In this document: one piece after another, positions 1-5,927 of the stretch | Layout: each line of letters opens with the position of its first letter | How positions within the stretch are numbered: the first letter of the stretch is position 1 | Source of the DNA: Chloroflexota bacterium | Lineage (GTDB): Bacteria; Chloroflexota; Dehalococcoidia; Lucifugimonadales; Lucifugimonadaceae | DNA length: 9,846 bases | NCBI GenBank assembly: GCA_016189845.1 | Contig: JACPRT010000159.1 | Span: 1 to 9,846 of the forward strand | Direction: 5' to 3' | Program-made: the position numbers and the translations under genes | The notes under the pieces: model-generated | Database searches by the model: none | What the model was told of the DNA's origin: nothing | The model's input: only the letters and a program-made list of their open reading frames with translations

Positions 1-1344
1 CCCGCCCGCCTTGCCTGCGCAGGCGATCACGGCATCCGTCGCTCGCGCGTCGAACCGCCCCTGCCTCGCCTCCCCCCGCAGCGCGTCCGCGGCCGCGTCT
101 GACGCCAGCGCCGGCCGGTACGGGCGCGGCTCGGTCATCGCGTGGAATGCGTCGGCCGCCGCCAGTACGCGCGCGCCCTGCGGGACAGCGCCCCCGCGCG
201 CCTGCCGGTGATACCCGGAACCATCGGTCCGCTCATGGTGCATGCCGGCCATCCCGGCTACTCCCGAGAGCCCGGGCGACCGCGCCAGGATCCGCTCGCT
301 GTGATACGCATGCAGCCGCACTCGCTCCCATTCGCCCTGGGTGAGGCTGCCTCGTTTCTCCCATATTCCAGCGGGCACGCCCACCCGCCCGAGGTCGTGC
401 AGGAATCCGGCCTGGCGGACGCGTGCGCGGTCCTCGTCCGATAGGCCGAGCGCACGAGCCGCCTCGTGGACGAGCGCCGCGACGCCGTCCGAATGACCAA
501 GCAGGTACGTCGACTTCAGGTCGATCATTCGCCCGAACACCGCTGCCAGCTCGTCGACGCGGTCCTCCTGGACCAGCCGCCAGGGTCCTGGCTCGGCGGC
601 GACCACGGCCTGCAGCGCGTCGGTGCCCATCGCCTCGGAAAGCAGTTCGGGGCCCTCCCGGACGAACGCCTCCGACAGCTTAGGATCGAACCATCCGCCG
701 GACCGCCGTCGCACGGCCGCAAGGGCCTCATCCACGCCGGCGACGCCGGCGATTGTCACAGCTTGCGAAGCGACCTGCGCCAGCCTTGCGGGCCGCTGGG
801 TCGCGTCGCCCCGAAGCCCGTTCGGTGCTCCCTTGCCATCCCAGCGCTCGAACATCTGGCCCAGGCTCAGCTCGACCGACTGCGACAGGTGCAGCTGCCT
901 GGCCAGCGTCGCGCCTACCTCGCAGACGCCGGCCATGACGTCGATGGCCCACTTCGCGCTGGTGACCACGCTCAGGGTGGTGCGCGCCCTGGCGATCGGG
1001 GACGTGCCCCGGCCCAGCGCCCCGAGCATCCCGATCAGCTCCCTTGGGCGTTCGAAATCGGTACGCGACATCAGCGGCCGGGTCGCCAGCTCATCGCCCC
1101 CGAAGCGAGCGGCCTCCTCGTGCGACGTCGCCGTGCAGCCCAGGTGCTCCAGCAGAGTCGCGTAGTAGACATCTGCGACCTCCGCTTCGCCCAGTCCGAT
1201 GCGCCGCGCCAAGTTCGTCGCCACGAGGCACGAGCGTAGGGCCTGCTCGTCCGGCGACCCCATGCCGAGGTCGGTGACGAGCGAAAGGGGGGCCAGCAGC
1301 TCGACGAGGCGCACGGGCCCGCCTGGGTTCGCCGACGGCGTCAT
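1..1344 (-). CDS. Tandem HD-GYP-type HD-domain phosphohydrolase, 3' end cut by window edge
   Basis: An open frame of 448 codons runs from ATG at 1344 to the left edge without a stop, so the C-terminus is missing. Two HD-GYP-like halves are visible. The first (about residues 35-215) is degenerate: it has LLEHLGCT where an HD would sit, and ERWDGKGAPNGLRG (166-179) resembles the GYP segment. The second (about 270-440) looks intact: H284, HDLGRVGVP (H316, D317), H345 and HHERTDGSGYH (369-379), with His replacing the Pro of GYP. HD-GYP domains are metal phosphodiesterases that often cleave cyclic di-GMP; that activity is not shown for this subfamily. From memory, similar actinobacterial proteins continue into a LuxR-type DNA-binding domain, so this may be a cytoplasmic sensor-regulator; that part lies outside the window. 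GTG at 1314 (residue 11), after a GGCGGG stretch, is an alternative start. It lies 33 nt downstream of the PIN toxin gene on the same strand, so read-through is possible. Confidence 0.86.
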   Translation of the reverse strand, partial: MTPSANPGGPVRLVELLAPLSLVTDLGMGSPDEQALRSCLVATNLARRIGLGEAEVADVYYATLLEHLGCTATSHEEAARFGGDELATRPLMSRTDFERPRELIGMLGALGRGTSPIARARTTLSVVTSAKWAIDVMAGVCEVGATLARQLHLSQSVELSLGQMFERWDGKGAPNGLRGDATQRPARLAQVASQAVTIAGVAGVDEALAAVRRRSGGWFDPKLSEAFVREGPELLSEAMGTDALQAVVAAEPGPWRLVQEDRVDELAAVFGRMIDLKSTYLLGHSDGVAALVHEAARALGLSDEDRARVRQAGFLHDLGRVGVPAGIWEKRGSLTQGEWERVRLHAYHSERILARSPGLSGVAGMAGMHHERTDGSGYHRQARGGAVPQGARVLAAADAFHAMTEPRPYRPALASDAAADALRGEARQGRFDARATDAVIACAGKAGG

Positions 1345-1377
1345 CGGGCTATCGGTATTGTGCGCGCGTCTGTGGTG

Positions 1378-1806
1378 TCATCCGGCCAGCGGATTCTCCC
1401 ACGTCACTTCGGCAAAGCGCGCGAAATCGGTGTCCGCCGAGCAGACGGTCAACCCGTGTTCGATTGCAATGGCCGCGACGCGGGCGTCGGCAATCAGGTT
1501 CCCGCTCAGTTGATACAAGCGAATCAGCGCGCCCAGCACCTCGCCGTGACGCTCGGTGGGACCGGGGACCCACGCCGGTCCGGCACCGAGCCAGTCTTCC
1601 ACGTGGGACCATGCCTCTCCGGGAGTCAGTGGACGCGAGGTTGCCCTCGGGTTCGTGCTGATCCTGAGGAAGGCCCCGAGGCTCTCCCACGGGAACCCCA
1701 CCCTGCGCGTTCCGTTCAGCCTCTCGGTAAGCCACGCGGACGCTCGGGCGTGAAAAGGGCTGGATGCGTCGACCGCGAACAGGAGGATGTTGGCGTCGAC
1801 AAGCAT
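1378..1806 (-). CDS. vapC: PIN-domain ribonuclease toxin, VapC family
   Basis: This 142-aa protein has the usual VapC length and the PIN-domain acidic residues in order: D4 in MLVDANILLF, E41 in the WESLG segment, D107 in LIADARVAAIAIEHGL and D125 in CSADTDF. PIN toxins are Mg2+-dependent endoribonucleases, typically cutting tRNA or rRNA, and are held inactive by a cognate antitoxin. All four catalytic acids are present, so the protein looks intact. Its ATG overlaps the TGA of the upstream antitoxin gene by one base (TGATG at 1804-1808), which indicates translational coupling and one transcript. Family membership is secure, but the RNA target cannot be read from the sequence. Confidence 0.92.
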   Translation of the reverse strand: MLVDANILLFAVDASSPFHARASAWLTERLNGTRRVGFPWESLGAFLRISTNPRATSRPLTPGEAWSHVEDWLGAGPAWVPGPTERHGEVLGALIRLYQLSGNLIADARVAAIAIEHGLTVCSADTDFARFAEVTWENPLAG

Positions 1807-2039
1807 CAGCGATTCGAAGGGCCTTCGAGCACCTCAAGCGCCTCGGCGACATTCGTCACGTCGACGCGAAGGCCGATCGCCCGCGCGCGCTGGCGGAAAG
1901 GTCGCCGGGCCCGGCGACGCACTGCGAGCCCCGCGCGGACCAGTTCGTTGATGGCCTCGCTGAGTCCGATCGAACGCTGTCTTCGGAGCCGTTCGATTGC
2001 CGCCTTAACGTCGTCATCGAGCGTTACTGTGGTTCTCAT
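1806..2039 (-). CDS. vapB: Ribbon-helix-helix antitoxin, VapB-like
   Basis: This 77-aa basic protein opens with RTTVTLDDDVKAAIERL, the beta-strand and first helix of a ribbon-helix-helix (CopG/Arc-type) DNA-binding domain. The second helix follows (LSEAINELVRAGL, about 26-38), then an arginine-rich linker (41-53) and a C-terminal tail (about 55-77) that would be the toxin-binding part. In this family the antitoxin dimer masks the toxin's active site and represses its own operon, with the complex binding inverted repeats at the promoter. Such a repeat lies 12 nt upstream (2051-2066). No ribosome binding site precedes the ATG; a TAGAAT box ends 7 nt before it, which fits a leaderless mRNA. Pairing with the adjacent PIN gene makes the assignment firm. 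Confidence 0.9.
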   Translation of the reverse strand: MRTTVTLDDDVKAAIERLRRQRSIGLSEAINELVRAGLAVRRRARRPFRQRARAIGLRVDVTNVAEALEVLEGPSNR

Positions 2040-2046
2040 ACGGTAG

Positions 2047-2052
2047 ATTCTA
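2047..2052 (-). promoter_or_regulatory. -10 box of a leaderless vapBC promoter
   Basis: Read on the minus strand, this is TAGAAT (five of six matches to TATAAT). It ends 7 nt before the ATG at 2039, so transcription would begin at or next to the start codon. No convincing -35 box is visible, which is common for leaderless actinobacterial promoters. Confidence 0.6.
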
Positions 2053-2066
2053 GCATCTTGATGCTA
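2051..2066. promoter_or_regulatory. Perfect inverted repeat, likely VapBC operator
   Basis: TAGCATC and GATGCTA form 7-bp perfect arms around a 2-nt centre, 12 nt upstream of the antitoxin start. One arm overlaps the predicted -10 box at 2047-2052. The position and symmetry suit autorepression by the ribbon-helix-helix antitoxin; binding itself is inferred. Confidence 0.72.
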
Positions 2067-2204
2067 TTGAACACGCATCTCGCCGCGCCGCGTTCGGGAT
2101 GCGGCAGGCGGGGCGTCTCGATGTCGCGGAGAACAGCCCCCGGTGTTCCCGTGTCGGCCAGGTTGACGGACGTCATCACTGCAACGGCGTAGCATCGGAA
2201 GGCA

Positions 2205-2210
2205 GATAAT
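2205..2210 (+). promoter_or_regulatory. -10 box of a possible leaderless hemC promoter
   Basis: GATAAT (five of six matches to TATAAT) ends 9 nt before the GTG start of hemC at 2220. No Shine-Dalgarno sequence sits at normal spacing; GGAAGG at 2197-2202 is 17 nt away. A leaderless hem-operon transcript is therefore the simplest reading. The rest of the 2067-2204 spacer holds only a short TGACG-GA-CGTCA inverted repeat (2164-2175), and I see no gene in it. Confidence 0.5.
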
Positions 2211-2219
2211 GTCCCTACG

Positions 2220-3155
2220 GTGAATACAACTTCCCTCCGGGTCGGCACGCGCGGGAGCAGGCTCGCGCTTCGACAGACCGGCATGGTCGTCGACGCGCTG
2301 CGGGCCGCTCACCCGGGACTCGAGTTCCAGACAGTCACGATAACGACCGGCGGCGACCGGGACCGCACGTCGCCGATCGAGAGGCTCGGAGTCGGCGCGT
2401 TCGTGCGCGAGGTCGAGGCGGCGCTGGCGCGAAGCGAGATCGATTTCGCTGTGCACAGCCTCAAGGACCTGCCGTCGACGACCCCGCCGGAGTTCACGAT
2501 CGCCGCGATCACCAGGCGTGAGGACCCGCGCGACGTGCTGGTGAACCGGTGGGGCGTCAAGTACGGCGCTCTGCCCGAGGGCGCCCGAATAGGCACCAGC
2601 AGTCCCAGAAGGCGTGCGCAGCTGCTTGCCGTAGTGCCACACGTGACCGTGCTGTCGCTCCGGGGCAACGTCGACACGCGCCTCCACAAGTGCCTGGTCG
2701 AACCCGGTTCCGGCTACGACGGCGGGGTGCTGGCTGCGGCCGGCCTGGCCCGCATGGACCGGCTAGACGCGGTCGCCGAGTTCCTCGACCCCCAGATCTT
2801 CACTCCTGCGGTCGGCCAGGGCATGCTGGCAGTCGAGACGCGGGCCGACGACGGCTCGACGACGCAGCTCGTTAATGCAGCCGAAGACCCTGTGGCACGG
2901 GCGGCCGCCACCGCGGAGCGTGCGTTCCTCGCCGCCATGGGCGGGGGATGTGCCGTGCCGGTCACTGCGCACGCCTTCATGCAGGACCAAGACCTCACCG
3001 TATATGGGTTCGCATCCGACCGCGACGGGCGTGACGTGATCCGCGATTCGGTCTCCGGCCCTTCGCAGGACGCGTCCCGGCTCGGCCGCTTGCTCGCCGA
3101 CATCCTCCTGGCCGCAGGCGCACGCCGCGTCCTGGAAGTTCATGCCGATGCATAG
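2220..3155 (+). CDS. hemC: Hydroxymethylbilane synthase (porphobilinogen deaminase)
   Basis: The 311-aa protein has the normal length for HemC, which joins four porphobilinogen units into hydroxymethylbilane in the cytosol. Hallmarks appear in order: TRGSRLALRQT (10-20), TTGGDRD (about 42-48), DFAVHSLKDLP with catalytic Asp83 (Asp84 in E. coli), RGNVDTRL (148-155), PAVGQGMLAVE (about 198-208) and GGGCAVPV. In the last motif Cys244 matches the cysteine that carries the dipyrromethane cofactor (Cys242 in E. coli). The start is GTG, because the next in-frame ATG would remove the essential TRGSR segment. It is the first gene of a hemC-(cobA-hemD)-hemB operon. In many actinobacteria hemA (glutamyl-tRNA reductase) precedes hemC; here a divergent toxin-antitoxin pair occupies that place. 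Confidence 0.97.
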   Translation: MNTTSLRVGTRGSRLALRQTGMVVDALRAAHPGLEFQTVTITTGGDRDRTSPIERLGVGAFVREVEAALARSEIDFAVHSLKDLPSTTPPEFTIAAITRREDPRDVLVNRWGVKYGALPEGARIGTSSPRRRAQLLAVVPHVTVLSLRGNVDTRLHKCLVEPGSGYDGGVLAAAGLARMDRLDAVAEFLDPQIFTPAVGQGMLAVETRADDGSTTQLVNAAEDPVARAAATAERAFLAAMGGGCAVPVTAHAFMQDQDLTVYGFASDRDGRDVIRDSVSGPSQDASRLGRLLADILLAAGARRVLEVHADA

Positions 3156-3252
3156 CGGATTGGCAGCCCCCAACGGGCCCACAGCCCCGAACGGGTCCGC
3201 GGCCCAAAACGGTTACGGCTGGACCAGCCTACTGAGAGCATCCCGTGGGTAG
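3142..3252 (+). CDS. Possible 36-aa overlapping ORF with hexapeptide repeats
   Basis: An ATG at 3142 (or 3148) inside the end of hemC opens a short frame that crosses the whole spacer and stops at 3250-3252, just inside the next gene. It encodes three six-residue units (APNGPT, APNGSA, AQNGYG) followed by WTSLLRASRG. The units reflect an 18-nt periodicity in the DNA (about 3166-3219), and many differences between units fall at third codon positions. It might be a small coupling ORF, a relic of an N-terminal extension of the downstream protein left out of frame, or a chance product of a DNA repeat. I recognise no family and no Shine-Dalgarno sequence specific to it. Confidence 0.25.
   Translation: MPMHSGLAAPNGPTAPNGSAAQNGYGWTSLLRASRG
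3166..3219 (+). repeat. Three imperfect 18-nt direct repeats between hemC and cobA-hemD
   Basis: The units are GCCCCCAACGGGCCCACA, GCCCCGAACGGGTCCGCG and GCCCAAAACGGTTACGGC, joined head to tail with core GCCCNNAACGG. The first two are nearly identical and the third has diverged. The period is a multiple of three, as expected of a coding repeat, although the annotated genes do not use this frame. Confidence 0.6.
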
Positions 3253-4804
3253 GCCCGGCCGCGTATCGCTGGTCGGCGCGGGCCCGGGCGACCCCGGCCT
3301 GATCACCACGAAGGGGCTGGAACGTCTGCGCGCGGCGGATGTGGTCGTCTACGACCGCCTGGTCGATCCGAGGCTGCTTGCCGAGGCGAAGGAAGGCGCC
3401 GAGCTGATCGACGCCGGCAAGGCCCGCGGCGAGGCCAGGATGACCCAGGAGCAGATCAACGAGACGCTGGTCGAGAAGGCGCGGGCTGGCCACGCCGTCT
3501 GCCGTCTCAAGGGCGGCGACCCGTTCGTGTTCGGTCGTGGAGGCGAAGAGGCCATCGCTCTGGTCGAGGCCGGCATCCCGTGGGAGGCCGTCCCCGGCGT
3601 GACCTCCGCCACAGCCACGGCCGCATATGCAGGCATCCCCATCACACACCGTGGCATCGCCACCTCGTTCGCGGTCGTAACGGGCACCGAGGACGTCTCC
3701 AAAGGCGAATTCCAGGTCAGCTGGCGTCAATTCGCCTCCTTCCCTGGCACGCTCGTCCTTCTCATGGCCTATACCAACCTGGGCGAGATCGCCCGGTCGC
3801 TCCTCGAGGCCGGCATGCCGGCCAACCGCCCCGCGGTCCTCGTCCAGTGGGGTACCCTGGCCCGCCAGCGGACCGTGGCCGGCACGCTCGGCAACATCGC
3901 CTGGCGTGGCGCCGAGGCCGGCCTGACCGCACCTGTGACGGTGATCATCGGCGACGTCGCAGCCCTCCGCGATCAGCTTTCCTGGTTCGACGCCGGTCCC
4001 CTCTTCGGCAAGCGCGTGCTCGTCACGCGTGCGCGGTCCCAGGCCAGCCGCCTGCGATCGCTCCTCGAGGAACAGGGCGCATGGTGCGTCGAGTTCCCTG
4101 CCATCCGCATCGTGCCGGTCGCCGACCCGTCCACGCTCGATTCGGCGCTGCAGGCGCTCAGGAGTTATGACTGGATCACGTTCTCGAGCGCGAACGGCGT
4201 GCGGGGCGTGCGCACGCGCATGGACCACCTGGGAATCGACGCACGCGCCTTCGTGGGCGTGAGCGTGGCCGCGATCGGGCCAGCCACGGCTGCGAGCGTG
4301 CAGGAGCTGCTTTCGATCCGCCCCGACCTCGTCCCGGCGGAGTTCGTCTCCGAGTCCGTGGTGGAGGAGTTCCGGGGCCGGGCTGTCAAGGGCAAGCGCG
4401 TGCTGGTGATACGCTCCGATATCGGCCGCGACGTGCTCGCTAACGGCCTGAAGGACATTGGAGCAAAGGTCGTCGAGGTGGTCGGCTACGAAACGAAGAC
4501 CTCGGCCAACTCATCGGAGCAGGCCAGGCGGGCGTTCTCCGAGGAGGAGGAGGGTGGCATCGACGTCGTCACGTTCACGAGCTCCTCGAGCGTCGAGAAC
4601 CTGGTCAAGCTCCTCGAACGCGACTCAAAACTCATCGACACCGCCATCACCGCGTGCATGGGTCCGGTCACAGCCGCCCGCGCGAAGCAGCTGGGGTTGC
4701 GCGTCGACATCGTTGCGACCGAGCAGACCATGGAGGGGCTGGTAACCGCCATCGTCAACCACGTCTCCCACGAGCCGCCTTCCGACCGCGGGCAGGGGAA
4801 ATGA
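3245..4804 (+). CDS. cobA-hemD: Fused uroporphyrinogen-III C-methyltransferase / uroporphyrinogen-III synthase
   Basis: The 519-aa protein joins two enzymes. Residues 1 to about 248 are the SAM-dependent methyltransferase (SUMT), with GAGPGDPG (11-18), the glycine-rich SAM loop GGDPFVFGRGGEE (90-102), PGVTSATATAAYAGIPITHR (117-136) and VTGTE. It methylates uroporphyrinogen III at C2 and C7 to precorrin-2, for siroheme and cobalamin. Residues from about 255 to 510 are uroporphyrinogen-III synthase, with GKRVLVTRARSQASRL (255-270), FPAIRI (284-289), DWITFSSANGVR (309-320), AAIGPATA (342-349), GKRVLVIRSDIGRDVL (383-398), VVTFTSSSSVENL (441-453) and MGPVTAARAKQLGL (472-485). It cyclises HemC's product with D-ring inversion. 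This domain order is a known fusion. The GTG start has a GAGAG element 6 nt upstream, and an in-frame TGA at 3233 limits any extension. Its TGA overlaps the hemB ATG (ATGA), indicating coupling. Confidence 0.95.
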   Translation: MGRPGRVSLVGAGPGDPGLITTKGLERLRAADVVVYDRLVDPRLLAEAKEGAELIDAGKARGEARMTQEQINETLVEKARAGHAVCRLKGGDPFVFGRGGEEAIALVEAGIPWEAVPGVTSATATAAYAGIPITHRGIATSFAVVTGTEDVSKGEFQVSWRQFASFPGTLVLLMAYTNLGEIARSLLEAGMPANRPAVLVQWGTLARQRTVAGTLGNIAWRGAEAGLTAPVTVIIGDVAALRDQLSWFDAGPLFGKRVLVTRARSQASRLRSLLEEQGAWCVEFPAIRIVPVADPSTLDSALQALRSYDWITFSSANGVRGVRTRMDHLGIDARAFVGVSVAAIGPATAASVQELLSIRPDLVPAEFVSESVVEEFRGRAVKGKRVLVIRSDIGRDVLANGLKDIGAKVVEVVGYETKTSANSSEQARRAFSEEEEGGIDVVTFTSSSSVENLVKLLERDSKLIDTAITACMGPVTAARAKQLGLRVDIVATEQTMEGLVTAIVNHVSHEPPSDRGQGK

Positions 4805-5793
4805 GCACCGGCACGACGACCCGTAATTTGTTTGCCCGCCACCGCCGCACTCGATCGAGCGCCGGCATGCGCCGCCTCGTGCGGGAGACGCGGTTGAGCG
4901 CCGATTGCTTCATGTACCCGCTTTTCGTCACCCATGGCCGGGGCGTCCGCGAGCCGATTGCGCCGATGCCTGGCTGCTTCCAGATGTCCGCCGACCAGCT
5001 GGGCCAGGAGGCCAGGGAGATCGCCTCGCTTGGCATTCCCGCCGTGCTGCTGTTCGGAATCCCGTCGCAGAAGGACCCGATGGGGACGGGCGCCTACGAC
5101 GACGCCGGCGTGGTCCAGGAGGCGGTCCGAGCGATCAAGGACGCTGAGCACGAGCTCGTGGTCGCAACCGACGTCTGCCTGTGCGAGTACACCGACCACG
5201 GCCACTGCGGTCCGTTGGACTACCGGGGCGAGGTCGACAACGACGTCGCTCTGGAGCTGCTCGCCCGCACGGCGGTGTCGCACGCGCGTGCCGGTGCGGA
5301 CCTGGTCGCGCCCTCAGCGATGGTGGACGGCCAGGTCGCCGCGATCCGTGAGGCGCTCGACTCCGAGGGCCACGCGCAGACGCCGATCATGGCCTACGCG
5401 GCCAAGTACGCGTCTGCATTCTTCGGCCCGTTCAGGGTCGCCGCCGAGTCAGCCCCGAAGTTCGGCGACCGCCGGGGTTATCAGATGGACCCGCCAAACG
5501 TCCGCGAGGCCATGCGTGAGATCGCGGCCGATGTCGCCGAGGGCGCCGACATCGTCATGGTCAAGCCCGCCCTGCCCTACCTGGACATCATCGCCGCCGC
5601 GCGCGCGAACTTCGACCACCCCATCGCCGCTTACAACGTGAGCGGCGAGTACGCCATGGTCAAGGCTGCCGCAGCCAACGGCTGGATCGACGAGCGCCGC
5701 GCCACCCTGGAGGTGCTGACCGCAATCCGCCGCGCCGGCGCCGACATCGTCATCACGTACCACGCCAAAGACGCCGCGCGGGGGCTCGAGTAG
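4801..5793 (+). CDS. hemB: Delta-aminolevulinic acid dehydratase (porphobilinogen synthase), zinc type
   Basis: This 330-aa enzyme condenses two 5-aminolevulinate molecules into porphobilinogen, the substrate of HemC. The two Schiff-base lysines are K202 (MAYAAKYASAFFGPFR) and K255 (IVMVKPALPYLDII). DVCLCEYTDHGHCG provides the three zinc-binding cysteines C126, C128 and C136, so this is the catalytic-zinc type rather than the Asp-rich magnesium type. NVREAMREIAADVAEGAD (233-250) includes E237, at the place where many bacterial enzymes bind an allosteric Mg2+. I chose ATG 4801 over an upstream in-frame ATG at 4654. The later start gives the family's normal length, follows an AGGGGAA ribosome binding site, and overlaps the preceding stop as ATGA; the earlier one would overlap the synthase gene by 150 nt. 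It is the last gene of the hem operon. Confidence 0.97.
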   Translation: MSTGTTTRNLFARHRRTRSSAGMRRLVRETRLSADCFMYPLFVTHGRGVREPIAPMPGCFQMSADQLGQEAREIASLGIPAVLLFGIPSQKDPMGTGAYDDAGVVQEAVRAIKDAEHELVVATDVCLCEYTDHGHCGPLDYRGEVDNDVALELLARTAVSHARAGADLVAPSAMVDGQVAAIREALDSEGHAQTPIMAYAAKYASAFFGPFRVAAESAPKFGDRRGYQMDPPNVREAMREIAADVAEGADIVMVKPALPYLDIIAAARANFDHPIAAYNVSGEYAMVKAAAANGWIDERRATLEVLTAIRRAGADIVITYHAKDAARGLE

Positions 5794-5841
5794 GCCTGCC
5801 CGGTCTGGCGCTTCTTGTGGCGATGCCTTGGCAGACCTGCG

Positions 5842-5853
5842 GAGATCGATCTC
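5842..5853. promoter_or_regulatory. 12-bp perfect palindrome upstream of the TPR regulator
   Basis: GAGATCGATCTC is self-complementary and lies 74 nt before the regulator start, in the 134-nt spacer after hemB. It could be an operator. The rest of the spacer offers only a weak promoter candidate (TTGTTC at 5894-5899, GATACG at 5916-5921, 16-nt gap) that would start transcription at the ATG. Function is a guess. Confidence 0.3.
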
Positions 5854-5927
5854 GATAGCTGGGTACACGGCAACGCCCGACAGGCAGTGGTATTGTTCCA
5901 CGGCGCGTCAGAAAAGATACGTGAGTC

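Noticed and set aside
466..1239. A 257-codon open frame on the plus strand.
   Set aside because: It is antisense to the HD-GYP gene, whose motifs are clear on the minus strand; its product has no recognisable domain and is the arginine/proline-rich type produced by GC-rich shadow frames.
1360..2046. A 228-codon plus-strand frame opposite vapBC.
   Set aside because: It is fully antisense to two short genes with clear family motifs, and its product is low-complexity.
2067..2204. A hidden small gene in the spacer between vapB and hemC.
   Set aside because: Frames here are short or overlap hemC on the opposite strand, and none has a supported start or a family resemblance.
3140..4228. A 362-codon minus-strand frame opposite cobA-hemD.
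   Set aside because: It mirrors the codon pattern of the SUMT domain; the plus strand carries all SUMT and synthase motifs.
4654..4800. An upstream in-frame start that would lengthen HemB by 49 residues.
   Set aside because: It would lie inside the synthase coding region; the ATG at 4801 has a ribosome binding site, an ATGA overlap and the family length.
5802..5837. A possible terminator after hemB (GGTCTG paired with CAGACC).
   Set aside because: Only six base pairs around a 24-nt loop and no following T-run, so it does not look like an intrinsic terminator.
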